Positions 8,632-17,284 are shown, counted from the first letter of the stretch. The stretch is 64,000 nt of DNA from JADJPO01 sp963825645 (GCA_963825645.1 CAWGTT010000009.1:1-64000), one strand, 5' to 3'. Notes: a model not told the origin generated them from the sequence alone. Made by a program: numbers and translations.

Positions 8632-9585
8632 ATGACCGAAGTTCTGCACCACTCGGCACCGGACACCGAAGGGTCCGGCTCGGCGGCCCTCGGCCCGGCC
8701 GTGACCAAGGCGGTGATCCCGGTCGCCGGCCTGGGGACCCGGTTCCTGCCGGTCACGAAGGCCACCCCCAAGGAGATGCTCCCGGTGGTGGACAAGCCGG
8801 CGATCCAGTACGTCGTCGAGGAGGCCGTCGCGGCCGGCCTGCCCGACGTGCTGATGATCACCGGCCGGAACAAGGCCTCGCTGGAGAACCATTTCGACCG
8901 GGCCTTCGAGCTCGAGGACGCGCTGGAGGCCAAGGGCGACGAGGGTCGGCTCGCCAGTGTGCGGGAGTCGAGCCACCTCGCTGACATCCACTACGTGCGC
9001 CAGGGTGACCCCCACGGCCTGGGCCACGCCGTCCTGTGCGCCCGCAACCACGTCGGCGACCACCCGTTCGCCGTCCTGCTCGGCGACGACCTGATCGACG
9101 CCCGCGATCCGCTGCTGCCCCAGATGATCGAGGTGCAGCGGCAGAACCGGGCCAGCGTGGTCGCCTTGATGGAGGTGCCGCGGGACCAGGTGCACCTGTA
9201 CGGCTGCGCGGCGGTCGAGCCCACGGACGCCGAGGACGTCGTCCGGATCACCGGCATGGTGGAGAAGCCGGACCCGGCCGAGGCGCCCAGCAACCTGGCG
9301 GTGATCGGCCGCTACGTGCTGCACCCACGGGTGTTCGAGGTGCTCGCCACCACGCCGCCGGGTCGGGGCGGGGAGATCCAGCTCACCGATGCCCTGCAGA
9401 GGCTGGCGAGCAGCTCGGGCGACGGCTCCGGGGTGTACGGGGTGGTATTCCGCGGCCGGCGCTACGACACCGGCGACCGGCTCGACTACCTCAAGGCCGT
9501 CGTCCAGATCGCCTGCGAGAACTCCGATCTCGGCGCGGATCTACGCACCTGGTTGCGGGGGTACGTGGCCGGCTTCGACACGTGA
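8632..9585 (+). CDS. galU: UTP-glucose-1-phosphate uridylyltransferase
   Basis: 317 residues. Makes UDP-glucose from UTP and glucose-1-phosphate (EC 2.7.7.9) for envelope polysaccharides and glycolipids. Motifs: the nucleotide-binding VIPVAGLGTRFLPVTKATPKEM, VVDKPAIQYVVEEAV, LLGDDLID with the metal-binding aspartates, and GMVEKPDP. The ATG at 8632 has GGAG 6 nt upstream. Its stop overlaps the moeA start by 4 nt (GTGA), so it heads a galU-moeA-moaC-mogA operon. Confidence 0.96.
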   Translation: MTEVLHHSAPDTEGSGSAALGPAVTKAVIPVAGLGTRFLPVTKATPKEMLPVVDKPAIQYVVEEAVAAGLPDVLMITGRNKASLENHFDRAFELEDALEAKGDEGRLASVRESSHLADIHYVRQGDPHGLGHAVLCARNHVGDHPFAVLLGDDLIDARDPLLPQMIEVQRQNRASVVALMEVPRDQVHLYGCAAVEPTDAEDVVRITGMVEKPDPAEAPSNLAVIGRYVLHPRVFEVLATTPPGRGGEIQLTDALQRLASSSGDGSGVYGVVFRGRRYDTGDRLDYLKAVVQIACENSDLGADLRTWLRGYVAGFDT

Positions 9586-10826
9586 TCTCGGTCGAGGAGC
9601 ACCTCACCCGCTGCCTGGGTGCGGTGGAGTTGCTCGCACCGGTCGAGGTCGCCCTGGTCGATGCCCTGGACTGCCTGCTCGCCGCGGACGTCGTCGCGCC
9701 GGCGGCGTTGCCGGCGTTCGCCAACTCCTCGATGGACGGCTACGCGGTGCTGATGCCGGACGTCGCTGCTGCCGCACCGGACCGGCCGGTCGCCCTGCCG
9801 GTCGCCGCCGACGTCCCCGCTGGCCCCTCCGAGCCGATGCGGCTGGCCGTCGGGACGGCGGTCCGGGTGATGACCGGTGCCCCGGTGCCGGAAGGGACCG
9901 ATGCCGTGGTGCCGGTCGAGTGGACCGACGCCGGGACCGAGACCGTGGTGATCCGCCGAGCGCCGCAGGCCGGTCAGTTCGTCCGGGAGCCGGGTGAGGA
10001 CGTCGCGGCCGGCGAGGTGGTGCTGCACACCGGTACCCGGCTCTCGCCACGGCACATCGGGCTGCTGGCCGCGGTCGGCCGCGCCCGGGTGCCGGTGCAT
10101 CCGCGCCCGCGCGTGGTGATCGTCTCGACGGGCAGCGAGCTGGTGCCGCCCGGAGGCGACCTCGGCTACGGGCAGATCCACGACTCCAACGGGTACGCCC
10201 TGCTCGCGGCCGTGACCGAGCTGGGCGCGCAGGGGCGCTATGCCGGCTTCGTCGGTGACGCCGAGGACGACGTGCGCGCGGCGCTCGAGCAGGCGTGCCC
10301 GGACGCCGATCTGGTCATCACCAGCGGTGGCGTGTCCGCGGGGGCCTACGACCCGGTGAAGGCGGTGCTGCTGGACCCGCAGGCCGGCTCGATGTGGTTC
10401 GGCAAGGTCGCCATGCAGCCCGGCATGCCGCAGGGGTTCGGCCGGATCGGCGAGAACGCGGTGCCGGTGATCACCCTGCCGGGCAACCCGGTCAGCTCGA
10501 TGGTCTCCTTCGAGGTCTTCGCGCGTCCCGTACTGCGCAAGATGGCCGGTGAGATCGTGCTGCACCGCCACGCGGTGAGCGCCCATGCCGAGGTCGGCTG
10601 GCGTTCCCCGGAACACAAGCGCCAGTTCGTCCGGGCGGTGCTCACGACGACGCTGGACGACGACGGCGTGCCGGTCTCGACGGTGCGTCCGGTGGGGGCA
10701 CAGGGGTCGCACCTGGTGGCCGACCTCGCCGAGGCCACCTGCCTGGCCGTGGTGCCCGAGGAGGTAACCCAGGTGGAGCCGGGAGACGAGCTGCGCTGCC
10801 TGGTGCTGGACCGGGTGCGCCGATGA
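9582..10826 (+). CDS. moeA: molybdopterin molybdenumtransferase MoeA / gephyrin-like protein Glp
   Basis: 414 residues, GTG start inside the galU stop. Inserts molybdate into adenylylated molybdopterin (EC 2.10.1.1). Seen: PAFANSSMDGYAV, GQFVREPGEDVAAGE, VVIVSTGSELVPPG, the MPT-binding DSNGYALLAAV, ITSGGVSAGAYDPVK and LPGNPVSSMVSFEVF. moaC and mogA follow directly, which supports a cofactor role. In Corynebacterium a MoeA paralogue named Glp instead binds FtsZ and the membrane receptor GlpR; a GlpR-like gene lies 4.6 kb downstream, so this single copy may serve both roles. That second role is inference. Confidence 0.93.
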   Translation: MISVEEHLTRCLGAVELLAPVEVALVDALDCLLAADVVAPAALPAFANSSMDGYAVLMPDVAAAAPDRPVALPVAADVPAGPSEPMRLAVGTAVRVMTGAPVPEGTDAVVPVEWTDAGTETVVIRRAPQAGQFVREPGEDVAAGEVVLHTGTRLSPRHIGLLAAVGRARVPVHPRPRVVIVSTGSELVPPGGDLGYGQIHDSNGYALLAAVTELGAQGRYAGFVGDAEDDVRAALEQACPDADLVITSGGVSAGAYDPVKAVLLDPQAGSMWFGKVAMQPGMPQGFGRIGENAVPVITLPGNPVSSMVSFEVFARPVLRKMAGEIVLHRHAVSAHAEVGWRSPEHKRQFVRAVLTTTLDDDGVPVSTVRPVGAQGSHLVADLAEATCLAVVPEEVTQVEPGDELRCLVLDRVRR

Positions 10827-11314
10827 GTACGGCCGACCCCCCGCCGCCGAGTCTGACCCACGTCGACTCCCGCGGCCAGGCGCGCATGGTCGACGTCTCG
10901 GCCAAGCCGGTGACCGCCCGCGAGGCCAGTGCCGCGGGCCGGGTGCTCTGCTCTGCCGAGGTGGTCGCACTGCTGCGCGACCGCGGGGTCCCGAAGGGTG
11001 ACGCGCTGGCCGTGGCGCGGATCGCCGGGCTGCAGGCGGCCAAGCGCACTCCCGAGTTGGTGCCACTGGCCCACCCGGTGGCCGTGCACGGGGTGCAAAT
11101 CGAGCTGACCGTCGTGGACGCGGGCGTGGAGATCCGCGCCACGGTGCGCACCGCCGACCGCACCGGGGTGGAGATGGAGGCGCTGACCTGCGTCGCGGTC
11201 GCCGCGCTCGCCCTGGTCGACATGGTCAAGGCGGTGGACCGGCAGGCACGGATCACCGATGTCCGGGTGGTCGCCAAGAGCGGTGGGCGGTCCGGGGACT
11301 GGCGGTTCGAGTGA
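10823..11314 (+). CDS. moaC: cyclic pyranopterin monophosphate synthase MoaC
   Basis: 163 residues, ATG overlapping the moeA stop (ATGA). Converts the MoaA product, 3',8-cyclo-7,8-dihydro-GTP, to cyclic pyranopterin monophosphate. Typical motifs: LTHVDSRGQARMVDVSAKPVT, AGLQAAKRTPELVPLAHPV, VRTADRTGVEMEALTCVAVAALALVDMVKAVD, and the C-terminal VVAKSGGRSGDW. No moaA is in the window, so the pathway is only partly local. Confidence 0.95.
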   Translation: MSTADPPPPSLTHVDSRGQARMVDVSAKPVTAREASAAGRVLCSAEVVALLRDRGVPKGDALAVARIAGLQAAKRTPELVPLAHPVAVHGVQIELTVVDAGVEIRATVRTADRTGVEMEALTCVAVAALALVDMVKAVDRQARITDVRVVAKSGGRSGDWRFE

Positions 11315-11841
11315 ACGACGGCTCGGCCCGTGGTGGGCAGCACGGCGAGCCGGACGGCGTCCGCCGGGCACTGGTGGTGACCGCCTCGAACCGGGCCGCG
11401 GCCGGTGTGTACACCGATCGCGGTGGGCCGATTCTGGTTGACGGGTTGCGGGAGATGGGGTTTGCCGTCGACGGTCCGCTGGTGGTGCCGGACGGCGGGC
11501 CGGTCGAGGCCGCGCTGCGCGAGGCGGTCGACGCCGGCTACGCGGTCGTGCTGACCACCGGCGGAACCGGCCTGTCACCCACCGACCGCACCCCCGAGGC
11601 CACCCGCGCGGTGATCGAGCGCGAGGTGCCGGGCATCGCCGAAGCCGTTCGTGCCCAGGGAGTATCGGCAGGTATCGCCACTGCCAGCCTGTCCCGGGGG
11701 ATCGCCGGCCTGGCGTCGTCCACGCTGATCGTGAACCTGCCCGGTTCGCCAGGCGGCTGCAAGGACGGGATCGCGGCCCTGCGTGCCGTCCTGCCGCACG
11801 CGGTGGACCAGATCCACGGCGGCGACCACCCCGTGCAGTGA
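11311..11841 (+). CDS. mogA: molybdopterin adenylyltransferase (MogA/MoaB family)
   Basis: 176 residues, GTG start overlapping the moaC stop. Adenylates molybdopterin before MoeA adds molybdenum. Seen: RRALVVTASNRAAAGVYTDRGG, LTTGGTGLSPTDRTPEAT (the TGGTG substrate loop), IVNLPGSPGGCKDGI near the end. MogA and MoaB are hard to separate by eye; the operon with moeA fits either. Last gene of the operon, followed 14 nt later by a strong hairpin. Confidence 0.9.
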   Translation: MNDGSARGGQHGEPDGVRRALVVTASNRAAAGVYTDRGGPILVDGLREMGFAVDGPLVVPDGGPVEAALREAVDAGYAVVLTTGGTGLSPTDRTPEATRAVIEREVPGIAEAVRAQGVSAGIATASLSRGIAGLASSTLIVNLPGSPGGCKDGIAALRAVLPHAVDQIHGGDHPVQ

Positions 11842-11855
11842 GCCCGCAACCAGAT

Positions 11856-11883
11856 CCGGCGCGCTCCTGCGGGAGCGCGCCGG
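11856..11883 (+). terminator. 12-bp perfect stem hairpin after mogA
   Basis: CCGGCGCGCTCC and its exact complement are separated by a TGCG loop, with three more outer pairs possible. No T tract follows, as is common for actinobacterial terminators. It lies 14 nt after the mogA stop and would end the galU-mogA transcript. Confidence 0.7.
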
Positions 11884-11908
11884 GTCCGGGTCATCGCACG
11901 ACCCCTCT

Positions 11909-11960
11909 GGTGGACAGTTCCTCGAGGACACGCGGGCGTGTCCTCGAGGAACTGTCCACC
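11909..11960. terminator. 24-bp perfect inverted repeat between convergent genes
   Basis: Two 24-bp arms (11909-11932 and 11937-11960) match perfectly around a 4-nt CGGG loop. The right end is 10 nt from the stop of the convergent secreted-protein gene, so a two-way terminator is the simplest reading. Each arm contains the palindrome CCTCGAGG. Confidence 0.7.
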
Positions 11961-11970
11961 CGGTGTGGGG

Positions 11971-14436
11971 TCAACCGAAGGTCGTCGGTGCGCTGGACGC
12001 GGACAGGTTGCCGGTCTTGTCGTAGGCCCGCACCGTGAAGGTCACCGGACCGGTCGTGACCGGCACCGTGGCCTTCCACGAGTAGCCGCTCCACACCACG
12101 TGGTCGCCCTTGTAGAGGCGGTAGTAGAGCGCGGTCGAGGCGTTGTCGGTCGAGCCGGTCCAGCGAACGGTCACGGTGCCGTCGCCGTTGTCGACGGTGT
12201 TCAGACCGGTCGGCGTGCTCGGTGCGGTGGAGTCGTTGCGGCAGAACCGGGAGAAGCCGCCGGAGCTCTGCCAGCCGCCGGTGCGCGATTTGGTCTGGGT
12301 GGTGTCCCCGCCCTCCCACAAGCACTGCCGGCTGTCGACGGCCAGAGCCCACGAACCGCGGACGGCGCGGGTGCGCATCCTCGGCAGAAACTCCTCGACC
12401 TGGCGTCCCGTGGCTGCGTCGTAGGCGCCGACGTACCGCACGCTGCTGATGTCCTCGAAGGTGGGCGGCACCGGCCAGCGCCGGCCATCGCCGTAGTTGT
12501 TCGACAGGATGCAGTGGCAGGAGCCGTAGACCAGTCCGCCGTCCGCGGTCGCCGCCTGGAAGTCGCCGCCGGCGCCGGTGTCGTTGCGGGTGATGTTGCC
12601 GCGCAGGAGGGCGAAGCCGGCCCGGTCGTACACGAAGAACGAGTGCTCCGCTCCACCCAGCCAGAACCTGTCGCCCACCTCTACCCCGGTCTGCTGGTAC
12701 TGGGGCTTGGTGCTGCTCGCCACCCACGAGGCCAAGCCGGAGACCGGCCGCGCCGGACTGGATGTGGTGACCACCGCGAACCGCAGGGCGGGGTAGGCGC
12801 CGTCGTTCATCGTGGCCATGAAGCCGCCGAAGTATACCCGGTCACCGCCGGGTGCGGCCGTGACGAAGATCGGTGTTCCATCGAACGCGGGGTTCCAGGC
12901 GTAGTCGGGCCGACCGGTCGTGGCGTCGAGGCGGGCCGCTCGCTTGGCGTAGGCGAAGCCTCCACCGCCACCGGCGACATGGGTGAAGGCGCCGGCCACG
13001 TAGAGGGTGGGGCCGTGCACCGCCAGGCCGGTCACCGTGCCGGGCTGGTTGCCGACGCTGCGCCGGTACTCCAGGGTGCTCGTGAAGCCCGGGACGGTCT
13101 GCCCGGTGGCCGGGTCGAGCACGACCAGGCCGGCCCGCTGGGTGCCGTTGACGGTCGTGAACTCACCGCCCACGGCCAGTAGGCCATTGGGCAGCGCGAC
13201 CAGGGCGTTGACCTTGCCGTTCAGCACCGGCCGGACGCTCGGCAGGTACGCGCCGGTGGCCACGTCGAAGGCGGCCAGATAGGGCTGAGCGACGGAGGTG
13301 CCCTGGGTATAGAGATCGACACGAGCGAAGTTGCCGCCGACGAACATGGTCGTGCCGACCTGAGCAAAGGCACGCACCTCGGTGTCGCGCTCGGTGCTGA
13401 ACCCGTTGGCGAGCCCGCTGACCCCCGCCGGCTGCGGCTCGGCCAGGCTGGAGGCCACCGGCCGCACGGTGGTGGCCGGCAGTCCGGCGCCGACCGGCTC
13501 GAACGACAGGTCGCTCCAGCGCAGCCTGGGCCGCAGGTACACCTGGGCGAACGGGACGGCGTTGCCGCCGCCCGAGCCCGACCACAGGTAGCTGCTCGCC
13601 GACGTCGAGCCCGTCACGGCCGGGCCGTAGGCGAAGCCGGGCAGGTAGCTGTTCGAGGCCAGCTTGAAGGTGTTGAGGTAGCCCAGGGCGGTGTCCACCG
13701 CGACCAGCGCGGTGGTGCCGCCGTTGACCCTGGTGGTGTCGAACCGCGCACCGGCCAGCGGGTAGCCGCCGTTGAGGACCCAGCTCCAGGCGCCGAAGCG
13801 GTTCGGCGAGAGGCGGACCTCCTGCCACGTCGTCCCGCCGGCGTTCGCCGCGCGACGGACCCGCAGCCCGTCGGCCAGGTCCTGGACGGCCTGCCCACCG
13901 AGCAGCCCGTCCACCGTGTCGGCGTCCAGGTGCTTGGGCGCGAACGCTGCGCTGCCGCTGACCGTCGCCGACACCTCGGCGGTGCTGCCCTGGCCCTCAT
14001 GGAGGAACGCCCAGCCCTCCCGGCCGCGCCCGATCAGAACCCAACCCCCGCCGTCCGTGGTCATGTCGCAGTAGAACTGCTGCGGAACACCGAGGGCAGG
14101 GGTGTAGAGCCAGTATCGGCCGTCGGGTGCGGACGGGTCGGTCTGCTTGATGTCCCAGCACGAGGCCAGGGCGCCGTGGGCGCTGCGGCCGTCGCGCACC
14201 GCCGGGTCCGCGGGGGCGGCAGGATCAGCCGGGACGGCCGGATCAGCAGGGGGAGCCGCCGGGGGGTTCGCGGGCGCCGCCTCGACGAGCGGGGCCGGGG
14301 CGGCCTCGACCTTGGTCACCTGCGCGCCGCCGGCCCCGGGTTCGGCGGCGGCCGGCAGGGCCGGGGCGAGCGCGGCCACGATCACGAGCGACGCCGCGGC
14401 AGCGACTCGGGTGAGTGGGGTGCGATGCATGGCCAT
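11971..14436 (-). CDS. secreted fibrinogen-like, beta-propeller and Fn3 protein
   Basis: 821 residues from the ATG at 14436; the second ATG at 14430 is better placed after AAGG. Signal peptide at about 1-32 (LTRVAAAASLVIVAALAPALPAAAE), then a Pro/Ala linker with PADPA repeats. A fibrinogen C-terminal-like module starts near 92 (SCWDIKQTDPSAPDGRYW, QQFYCDMTTDGGGWVLIG). Residues about 350-720 hold propeller or delta-60-like repeats (FVGGNFARV, LLAVGGEFTTVNG, LYVAGAFTHVAG, VYFGGFMATMN). A fibronectin type III-like domain ends the protein (PSTPTGLNTVDNGDGTVTVRW). Probably extracellular and carbohydrate- or surface-binding; no catalytic site is recognised. It sits between mogA and the acetyltransferase gene, where related genomes usually have nothing. 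Confidence 0.85.
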   Translation of the reverse strand: MAMHRTPLTRVAAAASLVIVAALAPALPAAAEPGAGGAQVTKVEAAPAPLVEAAPANPPAAPPADPAVPADPAAPADPAVRDGRSAHGALASCWDIKQTDPSAPDGRYWLYTPALGVPQQFYCDMTTDGGGWVLIGRGREGWAFLHEGQGSTAEVSATVSGSAAFAPKHLDADTVDGLLGGQAVQDLADGLRVRRAANAGGTTWQEVRLSPNRFGAWSWVLNGGYPLAGARFDTTRVNGGTTALVAVDTALGYLNTFKLASNSYLPGFAYGPAVTGSTSASSYLWSGSGGGNAVPFAQVYLRPRLRWSDLSFEPVGAGLPATTVRPVASSLAEPQPAGVSGLANGFSTERDTEVRAFAQVGTTMFVGGNFARVDLYTQGTSVAQPYLAAFDVATGAYLPSVRPVLNGKVNALVALPNGLLAVGGEFTTVNGTQRAGLVVLDPATGQTVPGFTSTLEYRRSVGNQPGTVTGLAVHGPTLYVAGAFTHVAGGGGGFAYAKRAARLDATTGRPDYAWNPAFDGTPIFVTAAPGGDRVYFGGFMATMNDGAYPALRFAVVTTSSPARPVSGLASWVASSTKPQYQQTGVEVGDRFWLGGAEHSFFVYDRAGFALLRGNITRNDTGAGGDFQAATADGGLVYGSCHCILSNNYGDGRRWPVPPTFEDISSVRYVGAYDAATGRQVEEFLPRMRTRAVRGSWALAVDSRQCLWEGGDTTQTKSRTGGWQSSGGFSRFCRNDSTAPSTPTGLNTVDNGDGTVTVRWTGSTDNASTALYYRLYKGDHVVWSGYSWKATVPVTTGPVTFTVRAYDKTGNLSASSAPTTFG

Positions 14437-14730
14437 CCTTGGGGACGCGATCCTCGTCCGGTGTGCGCGGACAGTGACGGGTGCTGGTTCGAGGCTAGGT
14501 TTCGGCTACTACCCGTGACGAGAGAGCGGTCAAGAGTTCCCTCGCCCGCGCTAATCCGCCACCCGGTTGGCCGCGACCGGTGGCAGCGCAGCGTGCCCGG
14601 ACGGCGATGGTCCGGGCGCGACGAAGGGTTGGCTGCGCTGCGTGGCGAACGATTCGGGCACGGGCCGGCGGGGTGTCACACTGCTGGGCGTGAGGTACTC
14701 CTGCGGGCAGGCGGGCGGGTGAGGTCCGGC

Positions 14731-15408
14731 ATGGGCGTCCCCACGCGTCTGGCGTGGCCGCTGGAGTTGCGCGAGGGCACGGTGCTGCTACGGCCACTGC
14801 GGATGCGCGACTCGAGGCGATGGCGCGCCGTCCGGGCGGCGAACGCGAGTTGGCTGGGCCCGTGGGAGGCAACTCACCCCGACGTGGCGGAGGTGGCGCC
14901 GAGCTTCGGTCAGATGGTGCGCGCCTTCCGGCGCGAGGCCCGTTCCGGTCGGATGCTTCCGTTCGCCATCGACCTCGACGGTGATCTGGTCGGTCAGCTG
15001 ACCGTGGCCGGGATCGGCTGGGGGTCACTGCGCTCGGCACACATCGGGTACTGGGTGGACCGCGCGGTGGCTGGTCGGGGGGTCGCCCCGACCGCAGTGG
15101 CGCTGGCGACCGACCACTGCTTCTCCACCCTGCGGCTGCATCGGGTGGAGGTGAACATCCGACCCGAGAACCGGGCCAGCCTGCGGGTGGCGCAGAAGCT
15201 GGGGTTCCGTCCTGAGGGGATCCGCAAGCGCTACCTGCACATCGACGGTGCCTGGCGCGACCACGCGACCTTCGCGCTCACCGTCGAGGACGTGCCGATG
15301 GGGCTGATGGATCGGTGGCGGGAAATCGCCTCCGATACGGAGAGCATGCAGGTGTTGTCACACCCGTCACAGCAGTTACCGCCTGACTCCGCAGCGACAC
15401 ACCGCTGA
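14731..15408 (+). CDS. GNAT acetyltransferase, RimJ-like
   Basis: 225 residues. Chosen ATG at 14731 has GAGG 6 nt upstream; a GTG at 14719 is possible. Acetyl-CoA transferase of the RimJ/RimL type: GTVLLRPLRMRDSRRW at the N-terminus, GYWVDRAVAGRGVAPTAVAL (acetyl-CoA loop), HRVEVNIRPENRASLRVAQKLGF and EGIRKRYLHIDGAWRDH. RimJ acetylates ribosomal protein S5 in E. coli; the substrate here is unknown. The same family lies between moeA and the glpR-like gene in M. tuberculosis (Rv0995), so position supports the call. Confidence 0.88.
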   Translation: MGVPTRLAWPLELREGTVLLRPLRMRDSRRWRAVRAANASWLGPWEATHPDVAEVAPSFGQMVRAFRREARSGRMLPFAIDLDGDLVGQLTVAGIGWGSLRSAHIGYWVDRAVAGRGVAPTAVALATDHCFSTLRLHRVEVNIRPENRASLRVAQKLGFRPEGIRKRYLHIDGAWRDHATFALTVEDVPMGLMDRWREIASDTESMQVLSHPSQQLPPDSAATHR

Positions 15409-15451
15409 CGGTACGTGAGGTGGCCCGCCCGGCCGCCTACCGTTCCTAATC

Positions 15452-16402
15452 GTGCAGCCAAGTTCCCTGGTCTTCGTCGCCATCACCGCGGGCTGGGTTG
15501 CCTACCTCCTGCCACGCTGGGTCGCCCACCGCGACGCCCTTGGGCAGGATCGGCGCGAGGATCGTGACTCGGCGCAGCTGCGGGTGCTCTCTCGCCGTGC
15601 GGCGCCGGCACCCGGAGTGACGCCTCCCCGGCCGCGGTCATCCGCCCCGTTGCTCGCGTCGTCGTCGCCGGCATCGGGGTCACAGTCCGTGATCACGACG
15701 CGGACCGGTCCCGGACTGGTCCGCGACCACATCGACCGGACGGCGCGGCGCCGGGCCGCGGCCCGGCGGGCTCGGGTGCTGCTCAGCCTGGCCGTCGTCG
15801 CGATCACCTCATGGGGGATCGTCGCCCTGCCCGGCGTCCCCTTCTGGATGGCGGTGCCCGCCACCACCCTGCTCGTGCTCGACGTCGTGGCGCTCGTGGT
15901 CTCGGCTCGACGCCGGACCTCGGCACGGCGTGCGGCGGCCCGCCGGCTGGCGCGGACTGCGGCGCTCGCCCAGGTTCGGTTGGCCGCGCAACGCCGTCCG
16001 ACCGCGCCGGCCGAGGTGCCGCTGCCGGCACCGCGCAGCGACGCCGTCGCCGAGGCGGCGTCCGGCGCCTCACCGGCCACGCCGGTCGAGCCGGCGGCGT
16101 CGACCGGTCCGTCGGCTGGGTCGTCGGCCGGCGCGGACGACGGCACCTGGACCCCGGTGCCCGTTCCCCGGCCCACGTACATGCTCAAGCCGGTGGTGCG
16201 CCGTGCCGAACCCGCACCGCTGGAGAGCGACCCCGACGTCCCGCCCGCCGCCACCGCGTCGGTTCCGGAGCGGCCGACGCAGCCGAGGCAGCCGCAGCGT
16301 CCGGCACAGCCCGTCACCCCGCCTCGGCCCTGGGAGGTCGAGCACACCTGGGCCGACGACCTCGACCTGTTCCTGGCTCGGCGCCGCGCCGCCAACGGCT
16401 GA
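15452..16402 (+). CDS. GlpR/SepX-type membrane protein of the divisome
   Basis: 316 residues, GTG start. Pattern of the GlpR (Corynebacterium) and SepX (Streptomyces) family: an N-terminal membrane helix (SSLVFVAITAGWVAYLLPRWV) followed at once by RHD-like charged residues, a loop, a pair of helices at about 107-150 (VLLSLAVVAITSWGIVALPG and MAVPATTLLVLDVVALVV), then a long Ala/Pro-rich cytosolic tail with the conserved WTPVPVPRPTYMLKP and a final DDLDLFLARRRAANG. Family members act in septation and polar growth together with the MoeA-like Glp. The gene follows the acetyltransferase by 43 nt. Assignment is by motif memory and position. Confidence 0.75.
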   Translation: MQPSSLVFVAITAGWVAYLLPRWVAHRDALGQDRREDRDSAQLRVLSRRAAPAPGVTPPRPRSSAPLLASSSPASGSQSVITTRTGPGLVRDHIDRTARRRAAARRARVLLSLAVVAITSWGIVALPGVPFWMAVPATTLLVLDVVALVVSARRRTSARRAAARRLARTAALAQVRLAAQRRPTAPAEVPLPAPRSDAVAEAASGASPATPVEPAASTGPSAGSSAGADDGTWTPVPVPRPTYMLKPVVRRAEPAPLESDPDVPPAATASVPERPTQPRQPQRPAQPVTPPRPWEVEHTWADDLDLFLARRRAANG

Positions 16403-16488
16403 CTCGCCAGGCGGTCCCCGTGGGCCGGCCGGGTGCGGCGCAGTGATTCGAAGCCGGACTGCGCCGGGTGCTAGCCTGACCGGGCCTT

Positions 16489-16562
16489 GGGGCTGTGGCG
16501 CAGTCTGGTAGCGCACCTCGTTCGCATCGAGGGGGTCAGGGGTTCAAATCCCCTCAGCTCCA
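16489..16562 (+). tRNA. tRNA-Ala (anticodon CGC)
   Basis: A complete cloverleaf of 74 nt: acceptor GGGGCTG with CAGCTCC (one G-T pair), anticodon stem CCTCG/CGAGG around loop TTCGCAT (anticodon CGC), T arm AGGGG-TTCAAAT-CCCCT and discriminator A. CCA is not encoded. It marks the end of the conserved block; the accessory region starts about 240 nt downstream. Confidence 0.95.
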
Positions 16563-16579
16563 CGCACATCCTCATCGTC

Positions 16580-16612
16580 GAACCCCGGTCCTCAGGAAGC
16601 GGGTCGGGGTTC
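16580..16612 (+). terminator. hairpin downstream of tRNA-Ala
   Basis: Arms GAACCCCG (16580-16587) and CGGGGTTC (16605-16612) pair fully around a 17-nt loop, 18 nt after the tRNA. Probably ends the tRNA transcript. The remaining gap to 16804 shows nothing else. Confidence 0.45.
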
Positions 16613-16804
16613 GCCGCTGAGGCCCTCGGATTCGAGACGCGCAATTCGGCGTTGTGCGTGCGCGATGCGCTCGGGTTGGACCACGTCGAAGGACACGCTG
16701 AGTTCTTGACTCGATTGCGCTCGGTCACGAGCGTGCGCGGATGCCCTCCATCGTGTCAAGCCGTTCTCAGTTTCGTCTGGGCTGAGACGTGAGCGCCTCG
16801 TATC

Positions 16805-17284
16805 TCAGCTCGACGAGGCCTCGGTGGACTGCGCATCGTCGACCCCGAGACGGTCGTACAGGGCCTGCATCAGTTGACCGGCGATGATCATTGCCACCAC
16901 GATCAGGATCACCTCGAGCAGGTGGCCGAGAGAGACGTGGTCGCCGAACACCAAGTCGACGACCTCGAGAATCAAGAACTTGCTGCCGAACAGGATGGCC
17001 CAGATGGCCACCACGCCGGCGAACCTCCAGCTGTGCACATCGAAGAAGAAGTGGTGCACTCGATGCTCGACTCTCGCGATGAGGCTCAACATCGCCGTCA
17101 GCAGAACTGCGGTGAGCACCGAGATGACGAATGAGTCAATGACGACGTCGTCCACGAACTCGACGACGAGATTGAGGACGACGACGTTGACCAGAACGTT
17201 GATGACCACGCCGGAGAACACCTGCTGACGGCGGCTGATCGTCAGCTGATCGGTTCCGCTCAGCGAACCCAGCACTCGTGGCAT
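16805..17284 (-). CDS. small multi-pass membrane protein, unknown
   Basis: 159 residues from an ATG at 17284 with GGGAG 5 nt upstream. Four predicted membrane segments: VFSGVVINVLVNVVVLNLVVE, SFVISVLTAVLLTAMLSLIA, FAGVVAIWAILFGSKFLILEVV and LLEVILIVVAMIIAGQLMQALY. A charged histidine-rich loop (RVEHRVHHFFFDVHSWRF) lies between helices 2 and 3. The pattern resembles small actinobacterial membrane proteins found in stress clusters, but I do not recognise the family. Confidence 0.7.
   Translation of the reverse strand: MPRVLGSLSGTDQLTISRRQQVFSGVVINVLVNVVVLNLVVEFVDDVVIDSFVISVLTAVLLTAMLSLIARVEHRVHHFFFDVHSWRFAGVVAIWAILFGSKFLILEVVDLVFGDHVSLGHLLEVILIVVAMIIAGQLMQALYDRLGVDDAQSTEASSS

Noticed and set aside
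9486..11066. 526-codon minus-strand frame opposite moeA-moaC
   Set aside because: No family motifs; moeA and moaC on the other strand have complete domain signatures and overlap starts.
16489..16562. tRNA-Ala as an integration site with a flanking direct repeat
   Set aside because: No second copy of the tRNA 3' end and no integrase were found within the window.
16471..16728. Minus-strand open frame with LRGFEPLTPSMRTRCATRLRHSP
   Set aside because: This is the antisense of tRNA-Ala read as protein, a classic false gene call.
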